Shown one piece after another: positions 9,314 to 16,835 of a DNA stretch of 64,000 nucleotides (position 1 is its first letter; each line of letters starts with the position of its first letter). The stretch is taken from positions 533,726 to 597,725 of the forward strand of contig NZ_JAEIOJ010000003.1 of assembly GCF_016464305.1 (NCBI RefSeq), written 5' to 3'. The notes under the pieces are model-generated. The model was not told the origin of the DNA and did not search any database. It saw only the letters and a list, made by a program, of their open reading frames with translations. Both the position numbers and the translations under genes were made by a program. The DNA is from Umezawaea beigongshangensis. GTDB taxonomy: Bacteria; Actinomycetota; Actinomycetes; Mycobacteriales; Pseudonocardiaceae.

Positions 9314-9375
9314 CGAACGCTCCACTCGCGGTGCTCGAACGCTCCACTCGCGGTGTCCGAACGCTCCACTCGCGG
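9314..9375. repeat. Tandem repeat, three units of 22-bp period (locus 1)
   Basis: Units begin at 9314, 9336 and 9358. Each contains AACGCTCCACTCGCGG, with only the 4-6 bases between cores differing. It lies in the 280-bp gap between the convergent aminotransferase and serine hydrolase genes. The same core (A for the second C of CC) recurs at 29938-30000 and, inverted, at 58184-58246. Confidence 0.9.
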
Positions 9376-9453
9376 GCAGGTCGTAGACCGTCCGGCTCCC
9401 CGGCGTCGTGGCGGTGTGGTTCGCGGCCACCCGCTCCGCGGCTGCGGTACCGC

Positions 9454-10320
9454 TCAGGGGCCGAACAGCAGGCGCGCGACCCCGGTGTCGGTCTCGCGAC
9501 CCTCGTCGTAGCCGCCCTGGTCGCCGAGCGCGTTCATCACCACCAGGGTGTAGCGCTCGCCCGGTCCGGCGAAGCCGACGGTGTTCATCACCCAGCCGTC
9601 CACCTCCAGCGACCACCCGTTCTTCGTGCCGGGCTCGGCGGCGGGACCGGCGCCCCACACGCCCCACCGCTGCTCCTCGCCGACCGACCGCATCCGCCGC
9701 ACGACGAACTCCCGGTCCTCGGCGGGCAGGCTCGACAGCACGAAGGACATCAGCCGGTCCAGGTCGTCGGCCGTGCACTTCTGGAAGCCCCAGTAGGGGA
9801 ACGTGTCGCCGAAGCCCTCCTGCGGCGTCAGCGACGTCATCCCGTACTCGCCGAACGCCGCGTTGAACGCCGTGTGGCCTGGTCCGCCGTACCGCAGCCA
9901 CAGCTCGTCGGCCGCGCGGTCGTCGGAGCTGTGCAGCATCGCGTCGACCAGCGCCAGGTCGGCGTCCGTCAGCTCGACCTCGCCCGCGCGCCGCCGCACC
10001 AGCAGGTCCACGACCATCGCGAGCTTGATCGTCGACGCGGTCCACACCGGATCACCGGCGTGCTCGTTGCGCCAGAGCGCGCCGGTGACGCGGTCGCGGA
10101 CCACGACGCCCACCTCGCCTGGCCTGCCCGCGACCCAGTCCCGCGCCGCGACGATCCGCCGTTGCAGGTCGCACTCGAACCCCGAGTCGGGCACCGGGCA
10201 CTCCCCGGCGGCCCGAGCGGAGGAAGAACCGCCGGTCACGGCCCGCGGCTCGGCGCCGCACGCGGTGATCCCGCAGATCAGCGCCACCGCGGCGAGCACC
10301 GGCCCAGCACGTCGGATCAT
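9454..10320 (-). CDS. Class A beta-lactamase-like serine hydrolase, lipoprotein
   Basis: 288 residues. The signal peptide ends in a lipobox (GITAC, Cys21), so it is exported and lipid-anchored. The penicillin-recognising fold is indicated by Ser96-Thr-Ile-Lys99 (SxxK), an SSDDRA segment where class A enzymes have SDN, and GTKNGW in place of KTG near the C-terminus. Because SDN and KTG are altered, true beta-lactamase activity is uncertain; a DD-peptidase-like or non-enzymatic envelope role is possible. The ATG at 10320 is preceded by TAGGGT and a 6-nt spacer, and no ribosome site is visible. Confidence 0.82.
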   Translation of the reverse strand: MIRRAGPVLAAVALICGITACGAEPRAVTGGSSSARAAGECPVPDSGFECDLQRRIVAARDWVAGRPGEVGVVVRDRVTGALWRNEHAGDPVWTASTIKLAMVVDLLVRRRAGEVELTDADLALVDAMLHSSDDRAADELWLRYGGPGHTAFNAAFGEYGMTSLTPQEGFGDTFPYWGFQKCTADDLDRLMSFVLSSLPAEDREFVVRRMRSVGEEQRWGVWGAGPAAEPGTKNGWSLEVDGWVMNTVGFAGPGERYTLVVMNALGDQGGYDEGRETDTGVARLLFGP

Positions 10321-10326
10321 GGCCGC

Positions 10327-10332
10327 ACCCTA
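10327..10332 (-). promoter_or_regulatory. Putative leaderless -10 box (TAGGGT)
   Basis: On the minus strand TAGGGT is separated by 6 nt from the ATG at 10320 of the serine hydrolase, identical in sequence and spacing to the site before 8073. Confidence 0.55.
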
Positions 10333-10396
10333 GTGCCGCGAGGACGGCGAACGCAGGGTCTGGCGCGTCTGCCCGTGCGATCCACGACGAGCCTTC

Positions 10397-10855
10397 GTGC
10401 CCGAGAACAGCCCCGTCCGCCGCCGTGCCGTGCTCGCCGGAGACGCCGCCGGGGTCCGGCCCGCGGTGGGAGTTCGACCACCCCGCCCACGACGACGTCG
10501 GCCCGGCCACGATCTCCACCCCGGTCACGCGGTCCGCGCCGAGCGGGGCGCGACGACCACCCCGCTGCGCGCCGTCGCGGTCGACGACTGCCGCCGGTCC
10601 GGCGGCGGCGACTTCCCGCACGTCTCCACCGCCCCCGTGCCGCTGGACGAGCAGCGGGAGATCTGCCCGCTGGTGATCGACCACGCGCGGGTGACCGGCG
10701 AGGTCCACCCGGCCACCGTCGCGTCCACCGACCGGCGGCTCGTCGCGAGCGGCAGACCGGTCGTCGTCACCCCCCGACCGCCTGCGGCCGTTCCTCCCGC
10801 GACTCGAAGCGGTGGGAATCGCCGCTTGCGGTGGGGAGCGCGGCTCACCGCTGGC
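10397..10855 (+). pseudogene. Possible frameshifted coding relic, unidentified
   Basis: This 459-bp stretch precedes the ANTAR protein. Codon use looks like real coding sequence (almost all third positions G or C) in one frame at about 10455-10545 (reading WEFDHPAHDDVGPATI) and in another frame at about 10545-10770 (reading RAVAVDDCRRSGGGDFPHV). No single frame is convincing throughout. The second frame is continuous with the downstream phosphatase, so it could also be an N-terminal extension of that gene. I do not recognise the protein. Confidence 0.3.
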
Positions 10856-10866
10856 ATGGTGAGCCG
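10841..10866 (+). promoter_or_regulatory. Hairpin spanning the phosphatase start codon
   Basis: CGGCTCACC (10841-10849) pairs perfectly with GGTGAGCCG (10858-10866) around an 8-nt loop that contains most of the ATG at 10856. On mRNA it would sequester the initiation region; it could equally be a DNA operator. Confidence 0.4.
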
Positions 10867-13240
10867 CGTGGTGACCGGACAGGAGGGTCCCGACCAGCTC
10901 AGAGCCCTGTCACTGGTCGTGGCCAGACAGCGCGAGGAGCTGGCCCGGCTGCGCCGGGCGGCGCGCACGACAGCCCTCGTGGAGCAGGCCAAGGGCGTCG
11001 TCGCCGAACGCCTGGGGTGCAGTCCGGAGCAGGCGTTCGACCACCTCGTGCGCCTCACCCGACCGGGTGAACAACGGTTGGTGGACGTGTGCGCCGAGAT
11101 CGTCGGCGCACCGGCACCGCCCGCCGGGTCCCCCGAGCCGGTCGACAGCACCGTCTTCGTCCGGGCCGAGCACCTGCGACCGGCCCGGAGGGCCGAGCCC
11201 GAGGTGGACGACACCGCCCACCTCGCCGCGCTGGCCGCGCTGGGCGGCGTCGCTGACCCGGCCGAGCTGGCCCGCGTGCTGCGGGAGGAGGCGCTGTCCG
11301 GCGGCGGCACGGTCCTCGTCTACACGGCCGAGCCCGGCGGCGGCCTGCACCTGGAGGCCGCGGCGAACGCCCCGACCAGGGTGCTCCTCGGCTGGCGGCA
11401 GGTGCCGCCGCACGTCTCCACGCCCCCCTCGACCTGCGCCTCGACCGCCGAGGCGCTCTGGCTGCCCGACCTCGCCGCTGCCCGCGCCCTGCACGGCGCG
11501 CTGGTGGGCGACCCCGAACCGCTGTGGCCCAGCCGCGCCTGGGTGCCGTTCTTCGACGGCGACCGCGTCGCCGGGGTCGTCGGCCTGCTGTTCGACGAGC
11601 CGCAGGAGTTCGGCCCGGCGGACCGCGCCCGTCTCGCGGCCCTCGTGCGGGGCGCGGGCCGCCGCCTGCTCGCGATGCTCGCGACCGGCCCGGACGGGCG
11701 CCCCCGCACCTGGACGCTGTGGGTGCAGCAGGTGCTCGACGCCCTGCCCGGCTGCGTCGCGCTGCTCACGCCCGTGCGCACCGCGGACGGCGCGGTCGTG
11801 GACCACCGGATCGAGGCTGCCAGCCCCGACGCCACCGACCCCGCGGGCCGCACCCGCGTCGAGCTGGTCGGCTCCACCGTCGTCGGCACCCACCCCGAAC
11901 TCGTCGGCACCGAGCTGTGGAACGCCTGCCAGCGCGTGCTCGACACCGGCAAGCGCGAGGTCGTCGGCCCGTTCGAGCACGTCGAGGTCCGTGCGGGGGA
12001 GTCGCGCACGTTGACCTCCTCGATGACCGTCGGCCCTTTCGGCGACGCGCTGCTCGTGACGTGGCAGACGCACGAGTCGGCGCGGGAGAGGGACCGGCTG
12101 GGGCGGGTGGAGCGGCTGGGCAACCTCGGCTGGGGGCGCTGGAACCTGGTGACCGGCGAGAGCTACTGGTCCGACCAGGTCTACGCGGTCCTCGGCCGCG
12201 ATCCGGCGCTGGGACCGCTGCTGCTCGACCAGGTGCCCTCGGTGGTCGTGCCCGACGACCTGCCGATCGTCGCCAACGCGATGAGCCGCCTGCTGCGGAC
12301 CGGCGAACCCGTCGACGCGGAGTTCCGGGTCGACGCGGGGGGACGGGAGCGGCACGTGCGCTTCGTCGCCGAACCGACCCTCGACGCCGACGGCCGTCCC
12401 GTCGCGCTCGACGGCATCGTCCAGGACGTCACCGCCGCGCGACGGGCGCAGCGGCAGATGCTCGCGCTGCACCAGCAGGTGCGGCGGCACCGCGACGACT
12501 TCACCAGGGAGCACCAGGTCGCCACGCACCTGCGCGACGCCGTGCTGCCGCTGCCGGCCGGTCCGCTCGACCTGCCGGGCGTGCGGGTCACCGTGCGCTA
12601 CCTCGCCGCCGAGCGGTGGGCCGACGTCGGCGGCGACTGGTACCAGGCGCTGGAGCTGCCCGGTGGCGACGTGCTCCTCGCCGTCGGCGACGTCGCCGGG
12701 CACGGCCTGACCACCGCGTCCACCATGGCGAAGCTGCGCTACGCCCTCACCGGGGCCGCCCTGGCCGACCCCGACCCGGCCGGGGTGCTGAGCTGCCTGA
12801 ACACCCTGCTCGTGGGCGCGGCGGACGTGACGCTGGCGTCCGGCGTCGTGGCCAGGTTCGACCCGCGGACCCGCGAGCTGGTGTGGGCGCAGGCCGGGCA
12901 CCCGGCGCCGCTGCTGGTGCGCGGCGGCGACGTGGAGGTGCTCGGCCGGCCGCGGGGCATGGTGCTCGGCGCGGTCCCCGACGCGCCCTACGACGTGCTG
13001 CGGACCGTGCTGCGCGAGGGCGACACGCTGCTGCTGTTCACCGACGGCCTCGTGGAGCGCAGGCCGGGCGATCCGCGCGCGGGCGACGACGTGGCGAGCC
13101 TGGTGGAGGACCTCCGCGGCATCGCCCGCGGCCTCGACCCGGCCGAGCTGCCGGGCGGGATCACCTCGGCGCTGGTGCCCGCGACGCAGCTCGACGACAC
13201 CTGCGTGCTGGCGGCCACGGTGTGCGCCCCGTCGGGGTGA
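10856..13240 (+). CDS. ANTAR - GAF - PAS - PP2C (SpoIIE/RsbU-type) phosphatase
   Basis: A 794-residue signalling protein. Residues 15-70 form an ANTAR-like three-helix RNA-binding unit (EQAKGVVAERLGCSPEQAFDHL). A GAF-like region follows (about 105-280), then a PAS region around residues 410-530, and a C-terminal PP2C/SpoIIE serine phosphatase with the metal-binding motifs GGDWYQ, VGDVAGHG, LFTDGLVERR and LDDTCVLA. RsbU-type phosphatases dephosphorylate anti-sigma antagonists, so it may act on a partner switch such as the STAS/HATPase gene 4 kb upstream. The ATG at 10856 sits inside a hairpin. The frame is open upstream to 10397, so the start is uncertain. Confidence 0.85.
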   Translation: MVSRVVTGQEGPDQLRALSLVVARQREELARLRRAARTTALVEQAKGVVAERLGCSPEQAFDHLVRLTRPGEQRLVDVCAEIVGAPAPPAGSPEPVDSTVFVRAEHLRPARRAEPEVDDTAHLAALAALGGVADPAELARVLREEALSGGGTVLVYTAEPGGGLHLEAAANAPTRVLLGWRQVPPHVSTPPSTCASTAEALWLPDLAAARALHGALVGDPEPLWPSRAWVPFFDGDRVAGVVGLLFDEPQEFGPADRARLAALVRGAGRRLLAMLATGPDGRPRTWTLWVQQVLDALPGCVALLTPVRTADGAVVDHRIEAASPDATDPAGRTRVELVGSTVVGTHPELVGTELWNACQRVLDTGKREVVGPFEHVEVRAGESRTLTSSMTVGPFGDALLVTWQTHESARERDRLGRVERLGNLGWGRWNLVTGESYWSDQVYAVLGRDPALGPLLLDQVPSVVVPDDLPIVANAMSRLLRTGEPVDAEFRVDAGGRERHVRFVAEPTLDADGRPVALDGIVQDVTAARRAQRQMLALHQQVRRHRDDFTREHQVATHLRDAVLPLPAGPLDLPGVRVTVRYLAAERWADVGGDWYQALELPGGDVLLAVGDVAGHGLTTASTMAKLRYALTGAALADPDPAGVLSCLNTLLVGAADVTLASGVVARFDPRTRELVWAQAGHPAPLLVRGGDVEVLGRPRGMVLGAVPDAPYDVLRTVLREGDTLLLFTDGLVERRPGDPRAGDDVASLVEDLRGIARGLDPAELPGGITSALVPATQLDDTCVLAATVCAPSG

Positions 13241-13390
13241 CCACTGGCCAACACACTCGCTGGACCGGGTGAAATCCAGCGGTTCTCCTGCGGATACCCC
13301 GGTTCCGGGTGGCACCACCTCGTCCAGATCGGGTACCAACGCCGCACGCCGGTGACCGCCGGCGACCACGGTGGACGTGCTGCTGATGCG

Positions 13391-14404
13391 GTGATCTCCT
13401 TGCAGTTGTCGAAGAAGGTGCCCTGGTCCGTCGCGGCGCTGGTCGTGCCTGCGCTCGTCGCCGGTGTGGGAGTGGTGCGCGGTGGCGGGAAGATGGAGCG
13501 CGAGCTGGTGTCCCGCGTCGGCGGCGCGCTCGCCGTCGCCGGGTACCGGGGCGAGGTCGGAGCCAGCGGCCGGGACGTCGTGGTCTCCGACGTCGTGCCG
13601 CGCGACGCCGCGAGCGTGCGCCGGGTCGCCGCCGGGGTGCCCGGCGTGCGGTCGGTCGCCCTGCGGGAGGTCCCGGCCGGGTGGCTGACCGTGCTGCTGC
13701 GCGCGGACGAGGTCGTGCTGTCCGGCACCGCGGCCGACGCGGCCGAGCACGACGAGCTGATCGCCGCCGTCCACGCCGCCGCGCCCGACCACCGCGTCAC
13801 CGACATGGTCGCGCCGGACTCCTCGCACCGGCTGCCCGTTCTCGCCGCCGCCGCGGCGGCGCTGCTGCGCGCCGCGCTGGACAGCCGGGCGCACGACTTC
13901 GGCGCGGCCGTCGACGGCGGGGGGCTCGACGTCACCGCCACCACCGCCGACGACGAGCACGCGACGGCGCTGCGCATCGCGCTGCGCGACGCCGCCGGAG
14001 ACCTGCCGGTCCGCGAGCACGTCGTGATCGGCGCGCGCCCCGCGGTCGGTGACCTCGACGTCGCCGCGCTGAACGACTCGGTCGCACGACTGCTGCGCGG
14101 CAGCGGCGGCATCCGCTTCCAGCCCGGCTCGGCGGAGTTCGAGGGCGACGGCGCGGTGCTCGTCGAGCGCGTGGGCCGCCTGCTGCGCGTCGCGCCGCGC
14201 GTCACCACGACCGTCGTGGGTCACGCCTCCGCCGCGCACGACCGCGAGGACTCCCGCGCGCTCGCCGGGGCGCGTGCGAACCGCGTTCGCGACGTGCTGG
14301 CCGCCCGCGGTGTGCCCCTCGCGCTGCTGGAGGTCTCGACCTCGGTCGACGCCGCCGCGGAGTCCGATCCCGCCGCGCGTCTGGTCGACGTGCGCGTCCG
14401 TTAG
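13391..14404 (+). CDS. arfA: ArfA/OmpATb-like protein (TM, BON-like domains, OmpA domain)
   Basis: 337 residues. One N-terminal membrane segment (VPWSVAALVVPALVAGVGVV) is followed by two BON-like alpha/beta repeats (about 35-100 and 105-150). A C-terminal OmpA-like peptidoglycan-binding domain begins around GIRFQPGSAEFEG and contains VVGHAS and RANRVRDVLAARGV. This is the layout of mycobacterial ArfA (OmpATb), which is linked to ammonia release and acid adaptation. The immediately downstream gene is the matching ArfC-type protein, supporting the call. Start is the GTG at 13391, which puts the membrane helix near the N-terminus; the frame is open to 13352. Confidence 0.72.
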   Translation: MISLQLSKKVPWSVAALVVPALVAGVGVVRGGGKMERELVSRVGGALAVAGYRGEVGASGRDVVVSDVVPRDAASVRRVAAGVPGVRSVALREVPAGWLTVLLRADEVVLSGTAADAAEHDELIAAVHAAAPDHRVTDMVAPDSSHRLPVLAAAAAALLRAALDSRAHDFGAAVDGGGLDVTATTADDEHATALRIALRDAAGDLPVREHVVIGARPAVGDLDVAALNDSVARLLRGSGGIRFQPGSAEFEGDGAVLVERVGRLLRVAPRVTTTVVGHASAAHDREDSRALAGARANRVRDVLAARGVPLALLEVSTSVDAAAESDPAARLVDVRVR

Positions 14405-14413
14405 GAGCTGTGC

Positions 14414-14803
14414 GTGTTCTGGTTGTTCTCGCAGGTGTTCGCCCTGTGCGCGGTGGCGTTCGCCGCCGGTGCGCTCCTCACCTGGCTGCCGATGCGCGTC
14501 GCGCTGCGCCGCGCGTCGGCGCGCGGCGCGGTCGTGCGCACCTCGTCCGCGGCGCTGCTGCCCGTTGCGCGCGAGCCGGAGAGACCGGTCGAGCGGGACG
14601 CCGGGGAGCCGGAGGTGAAGGGCAACTCGAAGTCGATGATCTGCCACACGCCCTCCTCGCCGTACTTCCGGCGGATGAAGGGCGACGTGTCGTTCCGGTC
14701 GGCCGAGGACGCCGTGCGGGCCGGGTACACGCTGTGGACTCCCCGCCCTCGTGGCGGGGCCGACGCGGAGCGAACGCGCGCGTCGTCGTCGGCGTTGTCA
14801 TGA
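14414..14803 (+). CDS. arfC: ArfC-like accessory protein with sunset domain
   Basis: 129 residues. An N-terminal membrane helix (WLFSQVFALCAVAFAAGALLTWL) and a short linker lead to a C-terminal sunset domain recognisable from VKGNSKSMICHTPSSPYF, SFRSAEDAVRAGY. In mycobacteria ArfB and ArfC are small membrane proteins needed for the ArfA system. Here it follows arfA by 9 bp with AGGAG at 14403-14407, six bases before GTG 14414. No separate ArfB-like gene lies between them. The tail after the domain is Arg/Ser-rich and low in complexity. Confidence 0.78.
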   Translation: MFWLFSQVFALCAVAFAAGALLTWLPMRVALRRASARGAVVRTSSAALLPVAREPERPVERDAGEPEVKGNSKSMICHTPSSPYFRRMKGDVSFRSAEDAVRAGYTLWTPRPRGGADAERTRASSSALS

Positions 14804-14810
14804 TGGAGAC

Positions 14811-15359
14811 GTGACTCCGACTCGCGACCAGCTCGCCGAGGCCAAGAACCTGACCCTGCCCGACGTGGTCGGACCGGGGCTCGACGTGCTGTTCTGCGGG
14901 ATCAACCCCGGCCTGTACTCCGCCGCGACCGGGCACCACTTCGGACGGCCCGGCAACCGGTTCTGGCCCGCGCTGCACCTCGGCGGGTTCACGCCCCGGC
15001 AGTTCGAGCCCTCCGAGCAGGACCTGCTGCCCGAGCTCGGCCTGGGGATCACCAACCTGGTCGCGCGGGCCACGGCGCGGGCCGACGAGCTGAGCGACGA
15101 GGAGCTGCGAGCCGGTGGGAAGCGGCTCGTCGCGCTCGCGCTGGAGCACCGCCCGCGCGCGGTGGCGGTCGTGGGCGTGACGGCCTACCGCGCCGCGTTC
15201 GGCCGCAAGCACGCGAAGGTCGGGCCACAGCAGGAGCGCGTGGGGGAGTCGCCGCTGTGGGTGCTGCCCAACCCCAGCGGGCTCAACGCCCACTACGGCC
15301 GCGAGGCGCTCGGCGCGGAGTTCCGCGCGTTGCGCGAGGCGCTGCCGCGGGGCTGGTGA
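14811..15359 (+). CDS. mug: G/U(T) mismatch-specific DNA glycosylase
   Basis: A 182-residue enzyme of the Mug/TDG branch of the uracil-DNA glycosylase superfamily. It removes uracil or ethenocytosine from mispairs in base-excision repair. Motif 1 is present as FCGINPGLYSA with the catalytic Asn, and motif 2 as LPNPSGLNAHYG; HHFGRPGNRFWPAL is also typical. Length fits the family. The GTG at 14811 is chosen; the upstream frame lacks family-like sequence. GGAG lies only 2 nt before the codon, so ribosome-site use is doubtful and a leaderless start is plausible. Confidence 0.9.
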   Translation: MTPTRDQLAEAKNLTLPDVVGPGLDVLFCGINPGLYSAATGHHFGRPGNRFWPALHLGGFTPRQFEPSEQDLLPELGLGITNLVARATARADELSDEELRAGGKRLVALALEHRPRAVAVVGVTAYRAAFGRKHAKVGPQQERVGESPLWVLPNPSGLNAHYGREALGAEFRALREALPRGW

Positions 15360-15366
15360 CCACCGG

Positions 15367-15654
15367 TCAGTGCCGCCGGTGGTTCTGGTTGATGAGCCTG
15401 CGCAGCTCGCTCTCGCCCAGCCCGCCCCACACCCCGTAGGTCTCCTCGACGGCGAGCGCGTGCTCGCGGCACCGCGCCAGGACGGGACACGTGTCGCAGA
15501 TGGCCTTGGCGCGCGCCTCGCGGTTCTCCCTGGCCGAGCCGCGTTCGTTCGGCGTGTGGAAGAACAGCGTGCTGTCCATGCCGCGACAGGCGCCGTGCAG
15601 CTGCCAGTCCCAGGAGTCGGTGACGGGAACGGGCAGTCGGGAGAGTTCGGGCAT
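15367..15654 (-). CDS. WhiB-family iron-sulfur transcription factor (WhiB3/WhiD type)
   Basis: 95 residues. It has four conserved cysteines (GACRGMD, then CDTCPVLARC as CxxC-x5-C) that ligate a [4Fe-4S] cluster, the GVWGGL turn and a basic tail. The WDWQLHGACRGMDS start and ERGxARxxRE region resemble WhiB3 and WhiD, which bind the primary sigma factor and respond to redox state. Three candidate starts (GTG 15663, GTG 15660, ATG 15654) lie together; ATG 15654 follows AGGA by ten bases. A good promoter lies upstream at 15699-15727. It converges on mug with a 7-bp gap. Confidence 0.92.
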   Translation of the reverse strand: MPELSRLPVPVTDSWDWQLHGACRGMDSTLFFHTPNERGSARENREARAKAICDTCPVLARCREHALAVEETYGVWGGLGESELRRLINQNHRRH

Positions 15655-15698
15655 CGTCACCACGTCCTGGATCGCGTCGGGTGGAACCGGTGCAACCC

Positions 15699-15727
15699 AC
15701 AGTAGATTCGATTCAAATTCGTTTCAA
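15699..15727 (-). promoter_or_regulatory. Sigma-70-type promoter of the whiB gene
   Basis: On the minus strand TTGAAA (15727-15722) and TACTGT (15704-15699) are separated by exactly 17 nt, inside an unusually AT-rich island (15700-15730). Predicted transcription start is near 15692, giving a leader of about 40 nt before 15654. Confidence 0.75.
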
Positions 15728-15824
15728 CTTGGGGGACTGTGACGTGCGATCCTTCCGCGTCCGCGCGCGGCGACACGGGTCGAGCGGGAGCGCGCGGTGG
15801 AGGGAGGCGGTGGAGGAGGTGGGG

Positions 15825-16733
15825 TCAGCGGGTGGCGTCGGCCGAGCGCCCGGAGTGCCGCAGCACCCCGGAGATCGCCTCGTCGAGGCTCGACACGCGC
15901 TCCACACCGGCGGGCAGCCGCAGGCCGGGCCAGCCGGGGCCGCCCACGAGGACGGCGGTGTCGACGTCGCCCAGTTCGGGCAGCGGCACCAGCCGCGCGT
16001 GCTCCGCGGTGTGCGCCCACACGACGACCGCCGCCGGTGACAGCAGCGCCACGGCGTCGAGCAGCGCGGTGGCCGGGACGCGTGCGCCGAGGTTGCGGAA
16101 CGCGCAGCCGCGCTCGACCAGCGCCGCCCCGAGCGCCTCCAGCGGCAGGCTGTGCTGCTCCTCCGGCGCGCAGGCCAGCAGCGCGGGCAGCCGGCCGCCC
16201 TCCGGGACGTCCGCGCTGAGCCGCAGCGCGGCGACGATGCTGCTCGTGGCGACGTGCTCGACCTCCACGCCGCCGTTCAGCTCGACCGTGCGCTCGCCCA
16301 GCGCCACCAGGAACGGCGAGAACACCTGCTCCCAGGCGTTGACCACGCCGTGCTCGCCGATCAGCTCGACCGCGAGCCTGCGCATCAGGGGGGCGTCCAG
16401 CCGGTTCGCGGCACGGGTGAACCCGCGCCTCTCCGCGGCGGCTCGCACGATCGGGGTGGTGCGCGTGCCGGTGCTGTCCGGTGCCGCTCCGCTCAGCGCG
16501 CCGGCCGCCGCGGCCGCGGGAGCGACGCCCTGGCCGGTCAGCTCCAGCATCCGGCGCAGCCGGTCCACGTCGGCGGAGTCGTAGCGGCGGTGCTTGCCCT
16601 CCTCCCGCGTGCTCGGGCCGAGCCCGTAGCGGCGGTCCCAGGTCCGCAGCGTGGTGGGGGAGATGCCGAGCATCCTGGCCACCGCACCGGCGCTCCACCG
16701 CGGGCCGGACCGGGCGTCGGGCTCCTCGGCCAC
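15825..16733 (-). CDS. MerR-type regulator with B12-binding-like domain (LitR/CarH family)
   Basis: 302 residues. A MerR DNA-binding domain at 12-75 (VARMLGISPTTLRTWDRRYGLGP) is followed by a helical cobalamin-cap region with a Trp and EVEHVATSS (the W...EH pattern of CarH) and a C-terminal Rossmann-like B12-binding fold containing EEQHSLPLEALGAAL. Family members use adenosylcobalamin as a light sensor to repress carotenoid or photoprotection genes. It is divergent from a flavoprotein gene, and two 11-bp-spaced direct repeats in the intergenic DNA are a plausible operator. GTG 16733 follows GGGGAG by 9 nt. The exact B12-ligand His should be confirmed by alignment. Confidence 0.82.
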   Translation of the reverse strand: MAEEPDARSGPRWSAGAVARMLGISPTTLRTWDRRYGLGPSTREEGKHRRYDSADVDRLRRMLELTGQGVAPAAAAAGALSGAAPDSTGTRTTPIVRAAAERRGFTRAANRLDAPLMRRLAVELIGEHGVVNAWEQVFSPFLVALGERTVELNGGVEVEHVATSSIVAALRLSADVPEGGRLPALLACAPEEQHSLPLEALGAALVERGCAFRNLGARVPATALLDAVALLSPAAVVVWAHTAEHARLVPLPELGDVDTAVLVGGPGWPGLRLPAGVERVSSLDEAISGVLRHSGRSADATR

Positions 16734-16757
16734 GCTCGATCACTCCCCGTGTGCACC

Positions 16758-16776
16758 GTGAAACGCTTGTGAAACG
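16758..16776. promoter_or_regulatory. Direct repeat GTGAAACG, 11-bp period: candidate LitR/CarH operator
   Basis: GTGAAACG occurs at 16758-16765 and again at 16769-16776, one helical turn apart, in the divergent gap between the MerR regulator and the flavoprotein. CarH-type proteins bind head-to-tail direct repeats with about 11-bp spacing, which fits. Assignment is inference. Confidence 0.55.
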
Positions 16777-16822
16777 AAATTCAGACTGTACTCGTCGTCG
16801 TGCGGGAGCACCCGGCGGCCGT

Positions 16823-16828
16823 TAGCTT
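16823..16828 (+). promoter_or_regulatory. Putative leaderless -10 box (TAGCTT)
   Basis: TAGCTT is followed by exactly 7 nt and the GTG at 16836; there is no Shine-Dalgarno. It lies about 50 bp downstream of the direct repeat of the divergent regulator. Confidence 0.5.
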
Positions 16829-16835
16829 TCGCGAC

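Noticed and set aside
9314-9375. CRISPR-like array
   Set aside because: Units are 22 bp with only 4-6 variable bases between cores, there are three units, no spacers and no cas genes.
9454-10320. Calling the serine hydrolase an antibiotic-resistance beta-lactamase
   Set aside because: SxxK is intact but the SDN and KTG motifs are altered and it is a lipoprotein, so resistance is not supported from sequence.
10910-14647. A 1245-codon open frame on the minus strand opposite the phosphatase and arfA
   Set aside because: Antisense shadow of three well-supported plus-strand genes; composition is atypical and no domain is recognisable.
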